This document shows positions 25,153-37,099 of a stretch of DNA of 64,000 bases, piece by piece; position 1 is the first letter of the stretch, and each line of letters begins with the position of its first letter. The translations under genes were made by a program, and so were the position numbers. A model generated the notes under the pieces. That model had not been told where the DNA came from and made no database searches. It saw nothing but the letters and a program-made list of their open reading frames with translations. This DNA is from Flammula alnicola. Its lineage: Eukaryota; Basidiomycota; Agaricomycetes; Agaricales; Strophariaceae. The stretch is taken from contig JADNRV010000147.1 of NCBI GenBank assembly GCA_015499995.1, positions 62,001 to 126,000 of the forward strand. Reading direction: 5' to 3'.

Positions 25153-27101
25153 ATGCAGCGGTACGCTCTCGCCATTCTCGTGGCAGCATCTTGTGTTGTC
25201 GCTCAATCACCCGTAAGTTATTGGTGTCATTTTTACGGCGATATCGCTTAACCTCCGCGTTGCTAGCTTTATGGTCAGTGTGGTGGTATCGGTTGGAGTA
25301 AGTCATCGCCTATCTCGTCGTAAGTAACATATTAAGGTATTTATCTCATTAGCCGGGGCGACTACTTGTGTTTCCGGAGCTACATGCATAGAGTCGAACG
25401 CCTGTGTGTATCATTAAGATGATTTGTTCTCTGTCAACGATTCACGATCGTATATGGCATAGATTACTCCCAATGCCTTCCCGGAAGTGCATCTTCCACC
25501 CCTACATCCTCCACACCGACGTCCACCGCGTCAACATCTACCTCTGCTCCCACGGTGTCGCCTGGAGGAGGGCTGCCGTTCCTTGGAGGCGTCAACACGG
25601 CTGGTTATGACTTCACCGTCGTATGTTTTTCAACGATTCTATAGAAATGGATTGAGTATCTCACCTTTGAATGCCAGACTACAGACGGCTCCTTCACAAA
25701 CAGCGCTGTTGACCCACCAGCCTCACAGTACGCGCACTTCGCTGCTCAGGGCGCCAACATTTTCCGCATTCGTAAGTTGCTTTAATCCTTAGCTTGTGTT
25801 TATTATAATTAACGATCGCTTTGTCTCCAGCGTTTGGTAAATACCTTTCTTACATGCCCTTTTCTCTTTGATCACCGACAGGAATTCCTGCTAGCGTGGC
25901 AGCTTATGACGCCCACGCTTGGTGGAACCGTCGACCCCACTTTCGCTGCCCGTTATGACAATACCGTCCAAGCGGCTCTGAACTCGGGAAGCTCGGCGTA
26001 TGTCATCGTCGACGTGGTAAGATTCTACCAGGTACACGAATCTGGCGCATTGCACTCATCCCCTTGCATTAGCACAACTACGCCCGCTGGAACGGCCAAA
26101 TTATCGGCCAGGGTGGACCAACGAATGCACAATTTGCAAGTCTCTGGTCGCAGATTGCTACTAAATACAAGAGTAACCCAAAGATCATCGTGAGTCGTCG
26201 TCGTCACATATACTTCGTTCTATGGAGAAGAGAACGTTGACGCCCATTTTGTAGTTTGGGGTTATGAATGAGCCTCATGACATTCCTAGCATCTCCAGCT
26301 GGGTAGCTTCCGTGCAAGCTGCGGTCAATGCTATTCGGGCCGCTGGAGCGACTTCGCAGGTTATCTTGATTCCGGGTATAGCTCGCCAATTTTGTCTCTA
26401 TTGCATGGATACACCCTGATATACACTCCTCTGCTAGGTTCTTCCTACTCCAGTGCTCAGACCTTGCCGACTGAGGCTGGTCCACTTCTCTTGGGAGTCA
26501 CCGACCCCGCTGGTGGTACAAGCAAGCTCATCTTCGACGGTTTGCTCTTTTTTCCCTTCCAAATGTATGGATTTTTTGCTGACGACATTGGATGGAATAC
26601 GCAGTTCACAAATACCTTGACTCCGATAACAGTGGTACTCATCCGGACTGCACGACGGTAAGCTTTTGTCCGGGCATCGTGATACAAGCTAAATTTTGTT
26701 TTGCCTACAAGGACAATGTTAGCGTGCTTACGACGCTCGTTAACTGGCTAAAGACGAACAACAGGCAAGCACTCCTTAGCGAGACGGGTGGTGGAAATAC
26801 GTCGTCCTGCATTACAGAGTAAATACCTCCTCAACCCGAAAGAATATCGTGATTCTGACAGCGAACTTGTTGATAGCTTAAACTCGGAACTTGCCTACGT
26901 CAAAGCCAACTCTAACACCATTGTTGGTTTCACTATTTGGGCAGCGGGAGCGTTCGACACGACGTATGTCCTGACGGTCACTCCCAACGCTGATGGATCA
27001 GATCAACCTTTGTGGACCCAAGCTGGTAAGCTCGGTCGTATTCTTTATTTTTTTGCCTCAGTATTGACATTACTTCTCCAGTGCGTCCTAATTTGCCGTG
27101 A
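25153..27101 (+). CDS. Secreted endo-beta-1,4-glucanase, GH5 with N-terminal CBM1
   Basis: A multi-exon gene with at least a dozen short introns, all in phase. Layout: signal peptide (MQRYALAILVAASCVVAQSP); fungal cellulose-binding module CBM1 ([20 protein letters not shown], four cysteines); Ser/Thr/Pro linker; then a GH5 barrel with GVNTAGYDF, ANIFRIPFAWQLM, VIVDVHNYARW, the acid/base glutamate in VMNEPHD, DVHKYLDSDNSGTHPDC, the nucleophile glutamate in LLSETGGGNTSSC, and FTIWAAGAF. The pattern fits subfamily GH5_5, the main endoglucanase group of white-rot and other Agaricomycetes. It cuts internal bonds in cellulose outside the cell. I set the stop at 27099-27101 after a final small exon (VRPNLP). 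Several introns sit close together around 25770-25910, where the acceptor before CGTGGCAG restores FAWQLM. The gene looks functional. Confidence 0.92.
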
Positions 27102-30076
27102 AGTGGCTTATTTGTATAGTGTAGATTCATGTCTGTCGGAGATATGGCTCTTATACTACGGGAGATCCAAAAGTATACGCGTTCCGTCTCTCGTTTTACC
27201 TTAGGATGCGTCGTGTGGCTAGCTCCACCTTGGCTCTACCACAGCGGAACTGCAAAGATCATAATTCCGAACAACCCCTTCATCCCCTGCATGACGTCCT
27301 CTTGTGACATGATCGCTCAAGCCCCTTGCCTGCGCTCGCAGCTGTTCTCTTTTGCACTACGACTTTTCCGAATTCGCAATTTGATTCGCAACTCAATGAA
27401 TGAGGTCGCTCATATTTAAGTATCGTCCTTCGTATAAGCACGTTACTGACGACTGAGAAGCTCGATGTATTGACCCTGGATCCTGCTTTATCAGCGAAAC
27501 ACCAGGAGAGCCATTGCGAGGCTGGCCCAATCGCTGTAACTTCCAATACAGGAATGCCTTCGGGAGCTCTTTCGAACAGGGAGGAAGAGCGGCCCGACAA
27601 CCGGTCTTTGGGTTAGTTTGTGCATCTCCTCGGAGCCAATTACAAACAAATATGTCTCCAAATGTATGACCACTCCGTTGTTCTCCACCCTCGATTTTTT
27701 ATAGGTTCTAGTTTGCTCCTGACGAGCGGAACCCTCATCTAGGAGGTGAGCAAGGGCCATTCATGAAGATTATGAACATCGGTATCTGTAAGTATCTTTT
27801 CTCGTTGATTATTCATACAGCCGGGTTTTAACGGTGACTGGTGAGGCCTTCCATTGATGGGTAGATCACCCCAAACGAAGGTCTACGAAGTGGGCAGACT
27901 TACTGTGAAGTGCAGATAGCCTGATTGGACCGTAGATGCGGGTTAAACGTTAAACGTTAGCTTTTGATGCTGATGGGGCTAGTAGGAATTCAGAGGGTTG
28001 AAGGAGAGATGATAGCGGCGCAAATGTACGCATCTATACGATCCTTTTACATCATAGTCGCGCTGAATAAAACTCTTTCTCTCAGTACAGCTCTTTCTCT
28101 CAAATACGGACCTGCTGAAGCTTGGCTCACCCTTCGCCTGCATTTTGGGCGTTGTAACCTCACTTCTAGGCGCATATATCGCTCGTCTTTATTTGGAAGG
28201 AAGTCCTCAAGGCCTCAACCTTTTCGACCAAACTGCACCTCTTTTTTATCCCTCGAACTATCCTGGGATCAGACCTGCCTCTCCACTTGGGGTACACTAT
28301 GGGACACGTCTTGCTGATGGTGAATGAGAACCTCCATCCCATCATATGGATCCGGCACCGAACCACTGTATGTGAGAATCATGATTCTCTCCTTCCGTTC
28401 CGTTTCTCACTCTCACTCATTCCTGCCTTCTTGCAGGACACCGCATATATAGCCGGGGTGTTGGCACGAGGTCCTGCGCATCATTTTCCTGTTTCCTGTC
28501 TATCCTCTGTATGTGCGACTAGCACTACTTGACAACATCGAAACTAACGTCGCTTCTCGCAGGATCGAGGATACCAATCCGCCTATCGTCGAGCTCCCTC
28601 CGACGATCTTCTGGAGGACCCTTCCAACAGGATTACTCGGGTCTTCGCTCTACCTTCTTGACATCGTAGCCGTGCGCCCCCACTCGCTTCGCCGTGAGCC
28701 TGTCATTTAGGTGCCACTATATGCGAAATCGAGAAGCCAGCCTTGTTTATACCCGAGATCTGCCACTCGCGAGATCTAGGATGCTGGCTCCGGACGCGTT
28801 GAAAATACGCCTTGTCGCTTTCTGTCACCATCCCTTCACGAAGGAATATGCAAGCGTGCCACTTTTGCGGACGTCTGCGGTATTTGTGCTGGTAGGCGAG
28901 CATCCACATCGATATCTATCTCTGACCTACAGATGCAGTGTCGTCCTCTCCCACTAAAAAAGACACGGAATCTATTAGTCTGACTACGGGAGACTATCTC
29001 TGACCGCGTCGCAGCCGCCCTGCAGACGATGGCATGTCTTCTGCATCATTTTCGGCAGCTGGGGGTTGCATAGAAGATGCACGCTTAAGGTTGCCCAGAC
29101 CCTTTCTCGTCCTTCATTCCACCTCATCCCCGCAAGTGTGTCCTTCGTCATAGTGCTTGGTACATACAGCTCGCGGTTCCAACAGCGGCGTATATATTCC
29201 AGTCCAGTCGTCGTTACTACCTCCATGCAACTTGTCGTTCTGTTACAAACCCGCGGCCATCCATGAATATACCACCCTCGGAATCCAATGTCTCGTCATC
29301 GCCATTCCTGACCACATGTTCGCAATGCTGCGCCTTTGTTGCTTTCATCGGGGATGTTACGCACGGACCACTTTCCTATTCTGGCAAGTCCTCGGACGCC
29401 GCCGTATTTCTTTCCATTCTCCATGCTCTTTCTTGTTTTTCCAATGTAATACCTGCCACCATCGCCGCGGACTGCCACACGATGTGCGATATCAATTTGC
29501 AGGGCCGCAAGAGATGTGGGTCGGATACTCTCTCTTGTTGGCATGTGTGATGTGTTCGAGACGCACACTCTGGTCTCTTTTTCTGCACGGCTTTTGTTGT
29601 ATCTTTAGGAATCACTTGGGGCGCTCATTTCATTACCTTGTGTGGTGTCAGCTGGCACCGAAGGCTTACATTTTACCCGTCGTTTATTGCTAAGAAAGGA
29701 CCGACTCTGGCAGTCGTCGGTTGCCGATCCTCGGCGATGGGGGTGGCTTCACTAGATTTAATCAAGATATGCTATCTAAACATAGCAGCTCCCGAAAACA
29801 TGCCTTTTACCTCTCTTTACTCGGTTTTCTCGCTATGCAAGAATGTATCGCCAACGTGTCATATTGTGCTCATCTCAGTCAGCTTAGCATTGAATCGATC
29901 GAGCAGCTACAGATATCGAATCAATTATCATACGCGACATCCTTGCATTTCGGAGAGATGTTCCATTTCCAATCAATGGCTATTGTTTAAAAGGGTCGAG
30001 GATGGATGGATTGAGTTGCATCTGCTCCCACTTTACTCTCACCTTTTAACAGTACTCAGCTCGCTACTAGAACAAT
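27102..30076. other. Stretch of about 3 kb with only weak coding hints
   Basis: A plus-strand frame at about 28125-28327 (LGVVTSLLGAYIARLYLEGS, then a proline-rich end) resembles a membrane-anchor exon. The frames at 29157-29693 and 29263-29550 overlap, and neither can be preferred. I do not recognise any of them. The last 100 bases contain the SDR promoter. Confidence 0.3.
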
Positions 30077-31077
30077 ATGCCTTCCTGGTTGATCACTGGC
30101 GCCAACAGGGGTATCGGCTACCACACCGTCGAGAACCTGGTAAGTTCTTCTTCTCTCTCGCGATATGTTTACCTTGGGGACCTTGATTACTCATGCGTTT
30201 TCGTTCTCAACGTATAGGCCAAAGACGACTCCAACTTCGTGATTGCTACTTCGCGTGACGTCAACTCCCCAGAGCTCCAGGCTTTGGCTGCGAAGTACCC
30301 GAAGAACATCAAGGTCGTCGCGCTCGACGTCACCAGCCAGGAGAGCGTTGACAAGGCCGTCGAGACCGTCACCCCTCTCCTTCCCAATGGCCTTGATTAC
30401 CTCGTCAACAACGCTGGAAAGAACCCCCAGCCCAACACCAGATTCGAGGACTTGTACGTATTTCTTTGTTCGGTTATAATTTTGTATTGTTGAATAAATC
30501 ATTACAGGGACCTCGACGAGTTCGCAGAGGAGATCTCCTTCAGCACCGTCGCCCCTCTCCGCGTCTCCCGCGCTTTCCTTCCCCTCATCAAGAAGTCCGA
30601 GTTGAAGAGGATCATCTTCATCAGCTCTGTCCTCGCCTCGTCCCAGATCACGTTCCTGATGGCCGGCCAATTCAACGCCTACTCCGTTGCCAAGGCTGCT
30701 CTGAACATGTACGTGCATGTTCATCTTTCTTCTTTCACATCCATGAATCTCAACGTGTCTGTGATATCTCATAGGCTCGCTCACAAGTGGGCTGCTACCC
30801 TCAAGTATGAGGGAGTCACCACCGCTGCCATCCATCCCGGTACGCGTTATTTCCAGAGTTTTCATGTGATCTGTTGAATTCTAACTCAAAAAACACAGGT
30901 TGGTCGCAGACCGCCCTCGGCGAGGGCATCAACGAGTGGATGGCCAAGTACGCTCCCCAGGTTCCCCACTTCCCTCCTGAGGCTGCTGCCGGCAACGTCA
31001 TCAAGATCTCTCAGGCCCTTACCCTCGAGAAGACCGGCGCCTTCTGGCACTTCGACGGTACTAACTTGCCATGGTAA
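30077..31077 (+). CDS. Short-chain dehydrogenase/reductase (classical SDR)
   Basis: Five exons (30077-30139, 30218-30453, 30508-30708, 30775-30839, 30899-31077) join in phase to a protein of about 247 residues. The cofactor site TGANRGIG (TGxxxGxG) is at residues 7-14 in MPSWLITGANRGIGY. The DVTSQ segment, NNAG and FISSV follow, and the catalytic Tyr-Lys pair is in YSVAKAALNM. The C-terminus is short (GAFWHFDGTNLPW). Such enzymes reduce or oxidise small carbonyls or alcohols with NAD(P)H; the substrate cannot be deduced. Codon use is strongly biased to C-ending codons, more than in its neighbours, which suggests high expression. A degraded paralogue with the same first exon and intron positions lies on the opposite strand at 49.2-51.1 kb. 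Confidence 0.92.
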
Positions 31078-32801
31078 ATCACTCGGTTTGTAGTTACTTA
31101 ATCATGTATATATATATGTCGATCTACTTCAGTACTCTTCCGGGAGTACGGGATGCGCGTTTGTGAAATATACACTGTTTGAAAGTGTAACGGAGCCAGA
31201 TTTATTGCAGTGAATCGCTAGGAGGATGTTCTCGCTTGGCTGCGATGCTGCATGTCCTGCACAACGTGTGAATTTCACGTGCGATTCACTCACCACTTTG
31301 CCAAAGTTGACAATGCTTGTGGAAATTGCTCACACTGGGGTACTTATGCAGGCTTGGATAAAACCTGCCACAAAATTCAGGCAGTGGACTGCATCGCAAC
31401 AACGTGAGCTATTGCCCAGAAATCACACAAGAAGTTATCGGCATAATTGGCATCCAGGCGCATCACTCCGAGTGCACTGTCAAACGGCGATTACCTCTGA
31501 GCGTGGCAGGGGCAGCACTGGCAAATACGGTCCTACGACGGTACCGGTTTTATCCTTTCGACCGTTACAATCGGCATGCAATCAAACTTGTACCAGTCAC
31601 AGCCTGGTTCCCCAATTATGCCGGTGGGGGAGGACAGGTTAACGGAGGTACACTTCGGAGATGTTGGATGAGACGGATGATCACTGAGGACTCGTATTAG
31701 ACAGAACAGTGTGCGTTCTCTTCGAACTCTTGACCTTCATATACATAACGATACCACGAAGCTGCGTTCCGAAAGTCTTGACAGGCTTTTCGATCTGACT
31801 TTGGGTGAGAACACAATAAGATAGAATTCCTCGCGATTTACCCATAGCACGATACGGTCAAACTCGAAAACCATAATTGTTGTGATATTTGCAAACACGC
31901 AAAATATTTGTCCGTTCTGCCACCTCGTCCTAATTCATGTTGGTAGTGACTACGGCAAGTGAGCTGTATATTCGAGTAAGAGGCGCAGAACGTACACTTG
32001 GATAATATTGTTGCAAAGCGGTGAGGAGAGGAGAGCAGAACCCGGTCGAGTTTATATACTCATACGTGATGGCTAAAGCGCACGATATATGTGTGGATTA
32101 ACTCTGGTAGTTTGATTCTCGAATATGAATAGAACACTAGATGGCTGGACTGGGTCACGAGTCTATGAAAGTCGCTGGGAGTGGAACAATCATCATGGCC
32201 CATGCGCACATCAGGGCTTAAAATTGAAAGACCATGGCGTCTATATTTAAGCGCTGAGCGCTGATGTGCCGGTGTTCTGCCTCCGCATTTGGCTCAATGC
32301 CTTAAATTATACAGATTTAGAAGAAAATCAGACACATTCGGCAAAGGTTTCAGGTTATTGCCTCCGCAAACGGTAAGTTCTCGCGCATTTTGGATGCTAT
32401 CTCAGCGATGTTGGGGTTCTCCGTGGGCGTTTCAGTTTGCGCAGACGTATTCAAACTTCGTTCGGACAAAGGTGGTGTCAGCTCTGGAGTCGACACCTAC
32501 GCTGTAGATGCCTCAGACCTGTAGGATGAGCAAGCGGGGTCAACACTGATCAAAGACCAACGAAAATTGGCATCAACTCGGGGTAACCGTGGGCCCTAGT
32601 CCTCGTCCGACAACTGGCGATATCATATCTTTTTCAATGAATGTACGTAGTTCAGCTAGCCTTTTCTCTTTGGTTTTGCAAAGCGCGTTCAAATTCGAGA
32701 CAATTTACCTGGTTTTACTGGAAGATTGCGGACAAAGATACAAGTTGAATAAAATCTCATGCATTGGTGGTACACCGCTAACCTTCGCCTAAATTCTGTC
32801 A
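31078..32801. other. Gene-free stretch
   Basis: Frames at 31226-31642 and 31404-31700 overlap and show no family motif. The motif GCGCTGAGCGCTGA is at 32251-32264. Confidence 0.3.
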
Positions 32802-33693
32802 CTAGTATGGGCATCGCCCACACCATGCACAATCTTTATCGCACGCCGTGTAGTCATACCCTGTCCCATCGAACTCCTCCGTAACTGTCGAGATATAATG
32901 GTTCCCCGAATTACGATACCCTAGGCCTGGAGTAGTCGTAGTCGCAGAACTACGAGGTAAATTATAACGCGGCCGCGCCGTCCTCTCTTCATGGAACGCA
33001 ATTGTGTGATCTTTGGCTGCTGTAAGAAGAGCGTCTGTGCTTCCCATGACTTCCATCCTAAGCATGCGGTCTACGTCGTTCCTCTGAATCCAACTTGCTC
33101 TAGGGAGCATCCTAGACACTTTCACAATTGCGTCGGGAAGCTGATATTCGTGATATATGACCAACATCCCCGGTGCGAGGACCTGGAGAAGGTAGAATAT
33201 GTTGGATAACGCGCGAGGTGTGCTGATGTAAAAATCGTGGTCAACGTTGTTTCGGTTTTGCTTTTCAGCCTTGAAAAACTCAGGATTTTCAAAAATGGTG
33301 CGCCATGCCTTGGCCTTGGATGTGTCCAGGAAAGAGTCGAATGTGAGTGGGAGAGTGAGATTTATTACTTTCTTCCTCTGGCTAGGCCGAAGTGGGCGAC
33401 CTCTAGTCTTCGTGTATGGCTTGTAGATATTGATTAGGACCTGATTGCGGTGACAACTAGTGAACAAATATTGCATGCAGACGGCGAGCAAAGGAATAAT
33501 ATACCTCGCCTGAGCGATTGCGATGGCTCTGTCTCCAGCCGCCTTCGAGGAGAATCCTCATTTGTTCGAGAAGAAAGGGCCTGGCGCGAAGGTACGCCTC
33601 GTCACGTTGTGCATCTGTGAAGAAGTGCACACCCGTCCGGTTAGACCAAACGCTCATCTGCTGAGGATCAAATCGACATGTAAGAGGGGCCAT
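32802..33693 (-). CDS. Hypothetical protein with C-terminal cysteine cluster
   Basis: Two exons, 33693-33505 and 33440-32802, separated by a 64-nt intron and in phase, give about 275 residues. I do not recognise the family. The first exon (FDPQQMSVWSNRTGVHFFTD, LLEQMRILLEGGWRQ) and the start of the second (basic, LRPSQRKKVINLTLPL) read like a genuine coding gene. Further on come IFYLLQVLAPGMLVIYHEYQ and a low-complexity run with four threonines. The very end carries CDKDCAWCGRC, a C-x3-C-x2-C-x2-C spacing that might bind a metal ion. There is no signal peptide or clear membrane segment. The two-exon structure and absence of stops support a real gene. Confidence 0.6.
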
Positions 33694-35233
33694 GATCGTT
33701 GATAAGAAAGAAGGACTTTGTTTATCGATTCGTTATCGACTCTCTCACTTAGATCCTGTAATAGGTACACATGGACAAACATTCACGTTGGAGTTCTCTA
33801 GTTAATAATAGTTATTCTCTCGTCAACTCCAGTTCCCTGGGGCGCACGCTTTCTGTCTGCCACGCGCAACGTTCTAGGTGCGTTCTGTTAGAGTCTTAGA
33901 CATGGCGGCACTTAACTTCGCTTGTGGGCCATTGCACTCCACGACATGTACGAGTCCCATCATTTTACTACAAAATATAGAGCACCCTATGCCGTGTTCA
34001 AGTTACTGACCAAGAGTCATTGCAACCAATACGGGTTTATTCTTCCACCCTAACTTGTAGATACGAAAGGGGAGACGAGGGTTAGCGACGTATGAAGATC
34101 GAATGGCCTCTCAAGGAGCATCGTAGGTCCGCACACAATATCCTGTAAATTTCCATCCTGACTCTGTACGTTGCCCCGTATTGGATCGTCCCTTAAATGA
34201 GGTTAAGAATGACCGTATTAATGGTGCGGTCGGGATAAGTGTATCATGAAGTGATTGAAGGGAATGCCTGATCAATTTTTTCCGAACGAGGAGCTAAGAT
34301 TGCCACAGGAGCAGCGGAAGGCGATACCGCAAGGCACCTTAATTATACCAGATTGCCAAATGAGGGTGTTATTGGTATAAGGAAAGCTCTGTCTCGCACC
34401 TCAGAGCCATTGTAATAGTCTTGCTCTGGTCGTGTATATTATTTTTATTTAGGCTTTATTTCGCACCTAGCGGACCATTGGCATATCATCGTCCACGAAT
34501 TCGAACTTCTAGTCATGGTGGGCAGCCCGTGGTTGAGGTATAGATGTCGTAAGATTGACACCAAATAACCCGATGGCGGGGCGACTGGACACGGGAGATA
34601 GAACTCGATGGTCCCGGATATGCTTTGCTGCGTGGTGCTGCCAGCGCTAAGGAAAGACAAAGCCATCGTCAGAGGTGTCGAGGCGGCAGCGGAAGTGCCG
34701 AGAAGCAGCTAGCTCAACATTGAATCCTGAGTCGAGCAAGAGGAAAAGTCGAAAATTGGGATAGCGACCATTGAGGACGTTGACTAGAAACCTGGAGGAA
34801 CATCAGCTTCACCTTCTGCGAAGAACAAGAACAAGATGCACGAACTGTAAGCATTCTCCGAGTCTCCATCACCTTCTCCCATTCTCGCTTCACGTTTCAG
34901 CTTGCGAATCTGAATGAGAGTCCAGGCGGACAGGCGCTTGTTTCTCGTGCGTCCTCGAGTCCCCTGCAAGGGATTTTTAAAATTCGGTGCTGGTCCAAGA
35001 GGGGCAGCAGATTCTGCAGTTTGCGTGAAAGTCATCAGGATGGAAACAGAGCAAGGACGACGTTGATCCGGCGTGTGTGACTGCCGAAAGTGTCCGAGTG
35101 GCTCCGCTCGAATATGGTTAGTCCCTGCTTCGCTTTGTCGTCTGACCATGCTGAATATTGAATCATCATCAGTGCCAGCATCACCCATGGCACGTCTCTA
35201 CCTTGCCCTGCATTCCTGATTCCTCTCATCCAG
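33694..35233. other. Gene-free stretch
   Basis: There is only a short minus-strand frame at 34445-34666 (ISGTIEFYLPCPVAPPSGYL), not recognised. The missing 5' exons of the PHO88-like fragment were looked for here and not found. Confidence 0.35.
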
Positions 35234-35618
35234 CTCGGCTCACTGGCAGCGTACATGGGAATGGCAATGATGGGCCTCATGCACATCTACTTCCACTTCA
35301 CCCAGCCGCCCTTCACCCAGGCCCTTACGGGCGTCAAAGACGTGTGCGACGCGAAGCCAGTCACCATCCACCTCCTCGGTAAGCCCGCTACTGGCGAGCT
35401 CAAGTGCTCCATCAAGGCTGCCAAAATTTTCGGTCATATGTTCTTTCCCCTTTTCTGACACTCCCTTCTTCATCTAACTTGGGTATCGACCAGCGGCTAC
35501 TGGTCCTCAAACAGACGCAGCCGCTATCGCAGAGGCTGAGAAGCGTGTTGGAAAGAAGGAGTGGTCGTGTCCCGTTAGACCTCTAGCTATGTATATACTG
35601 GAGTACAAGTACCACTAG
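35234..35618 (+). pseudogene. C-terminal fragment of PHO88/SND3-type ER protein
   Basis: The pieces GMAMMGLMHIYFHFTQPPFT, KDVCDAKPVTIHLLGKPATG, then GPQTDAAAIAEAEKRVGK follow the last third of fungal Pho88/Snd3, an ER membrane protein of the SRP-independent targeting pathway. A normal intron acceptor (CTCATCCAG) precedes the first piece, and an inferred intron (35433-35493) separates the two, so the copy came from genomic DNA and not from a spliced RNA. The N-terminal membrane segments are absent upstream. The 3' end reads past the usual stop into about 16 extra codons (EWSCPVRPL and on). It is therefore a truncated copy. The full-length parent gene is not in this window. Confidence 0.75.
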
Positions 35619-37099
35619 TGTGGGCTTTTGGCTAATTGGTTCGTCGTTAATGGCATGCTTTACAACTTTATGCTCCTCCGTTTCTCTACCTTGAGTGCCC
35701 TCATCTGCTCGTCATCCTTGCCTGCCCCTTGTTTCCCTTATCAAGATCGTGTTTGGTGTCTGCTATTTTCCCGACAGGATTAGGAATCACCGCTTCATGT
35801 CTATTCTCGCCACAACTGCAGGCACAACCCACCACCATGGTGGCCGCAGAAAGAAGACCGCGAGCCTACAGAGAACTTTCAGGTATGTCCTATCTCAGAC
35901 CCAACGTTCCGTCTCTAATGTCAATTTCAACCATAGCACCAGAACGCCAACAGCAAGACTCATCCGCACAAATTCGTCGTTGGGCTGGCTTCCACACACA
36001 ACGACGACAGCGACATCTATAAGAATTTTGTCGGTTCAACAAGTAAACTTCAGGTATGCCCTACCTCAGATCCCAACATCAAGTCGCTAATATTAATCTC
36101 AGTCACAGTCCAGGACACTTGGAGCGGCGGCAGCAGCAATAGAGTTTCACGCCCACCACCTCAAGTCAAATGTCCTCTATCACCATCCTCACAAGGCTCG
36201 TCGTCGGACTGGCCTCCACAGACGACAACTACAACGACGATAACAATCACTCTCAGTTTCGTTCGAATCCAACGATTCGAAAAATTATCTCGTTTACCCG
36301 TCGTCAAACCCTGCTCCCGCCAGCACGAAGATACCGATGCCCCGACGCCGGCCTGCTTAGCGACATGTTTTGGTTCAGGTATGTATGTGCGCGGTCTTTC
36401 TCAGGCCCTCACTGACAATAACCTGAATTTAAGCCTCGAAACTTCGACTCCTTCAGCTTCAGCTTCAGTTTCTGATTCTATGCTACCCACGTCCACGCCA
36501 GCCTGAGCACCAGCACCGGCAGCCCCCAGGTTGAACACCAAGGTCAAAGTTGAGGCGCAAGACCGGCTTTGACCCCGACTTCAACCACGGCCTCGACAGC
36601 GACAGCCCCAGTATCACCGCCGACATCAATATCAGCCCATCGACTGGGTCATCCACACCTGCACCTCCACTTCTCAGCCCAACCTCAATCACAACCCGCG
36701 GCATAGGCACCCAAGTTCATCCTCCAAGCTCCTCGACGTCAGCTTCAATGCCAATTGACGTCATGACCATGATTGTGATCAAGCATCTAATATTTAAGCG
36801 TCACCTCGACCTCGACTCCGCCGTGTAGATGCTTCACATTGGGCTGCTTAGGGCAATGAGTAATAAGTTCGGCACGTACGTATGGGTCTTCTCATCGAGT
36901 GACATTCTTTGGTGCCGTCGTTAATGTCGCCCACTTTTACTTTTATAGTCTAATCTCGAGCTCGTCGAGCACGCCAGCACGTGGAGTTGACGGTTGGCGT
37001 AGGAAGACTAAAGAGTGTACGAGGAGCCGCATGGGGTGGTGGTCATGTGAGGTGGGCTGCGGGTGGATGCTGACCTTCCTTCCACATCACGTAGGCGGA
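35619..37099. other. Ser/Pro/Thr-rich, intron-studded stretch
   Basis: No full gene can be built. Two nearly identical intron-like segments start CAGGTATGTCCTATCTCAGA (35880) and CAGGTATGCCCTACCTCAGA (36051), and a looser one is at 36379. Frames between them are rich in Ser, Thr and Pro (for example 36550-36828). This may be a decayed multi-exon gene. Confidence 0.35.

Noticed and set aside
30191..30865. 224-codon minus-strand frame across the SDR
   Set aside because: A shadow of the SDR exons; it crosses real introns without interruption and has no protein motif.
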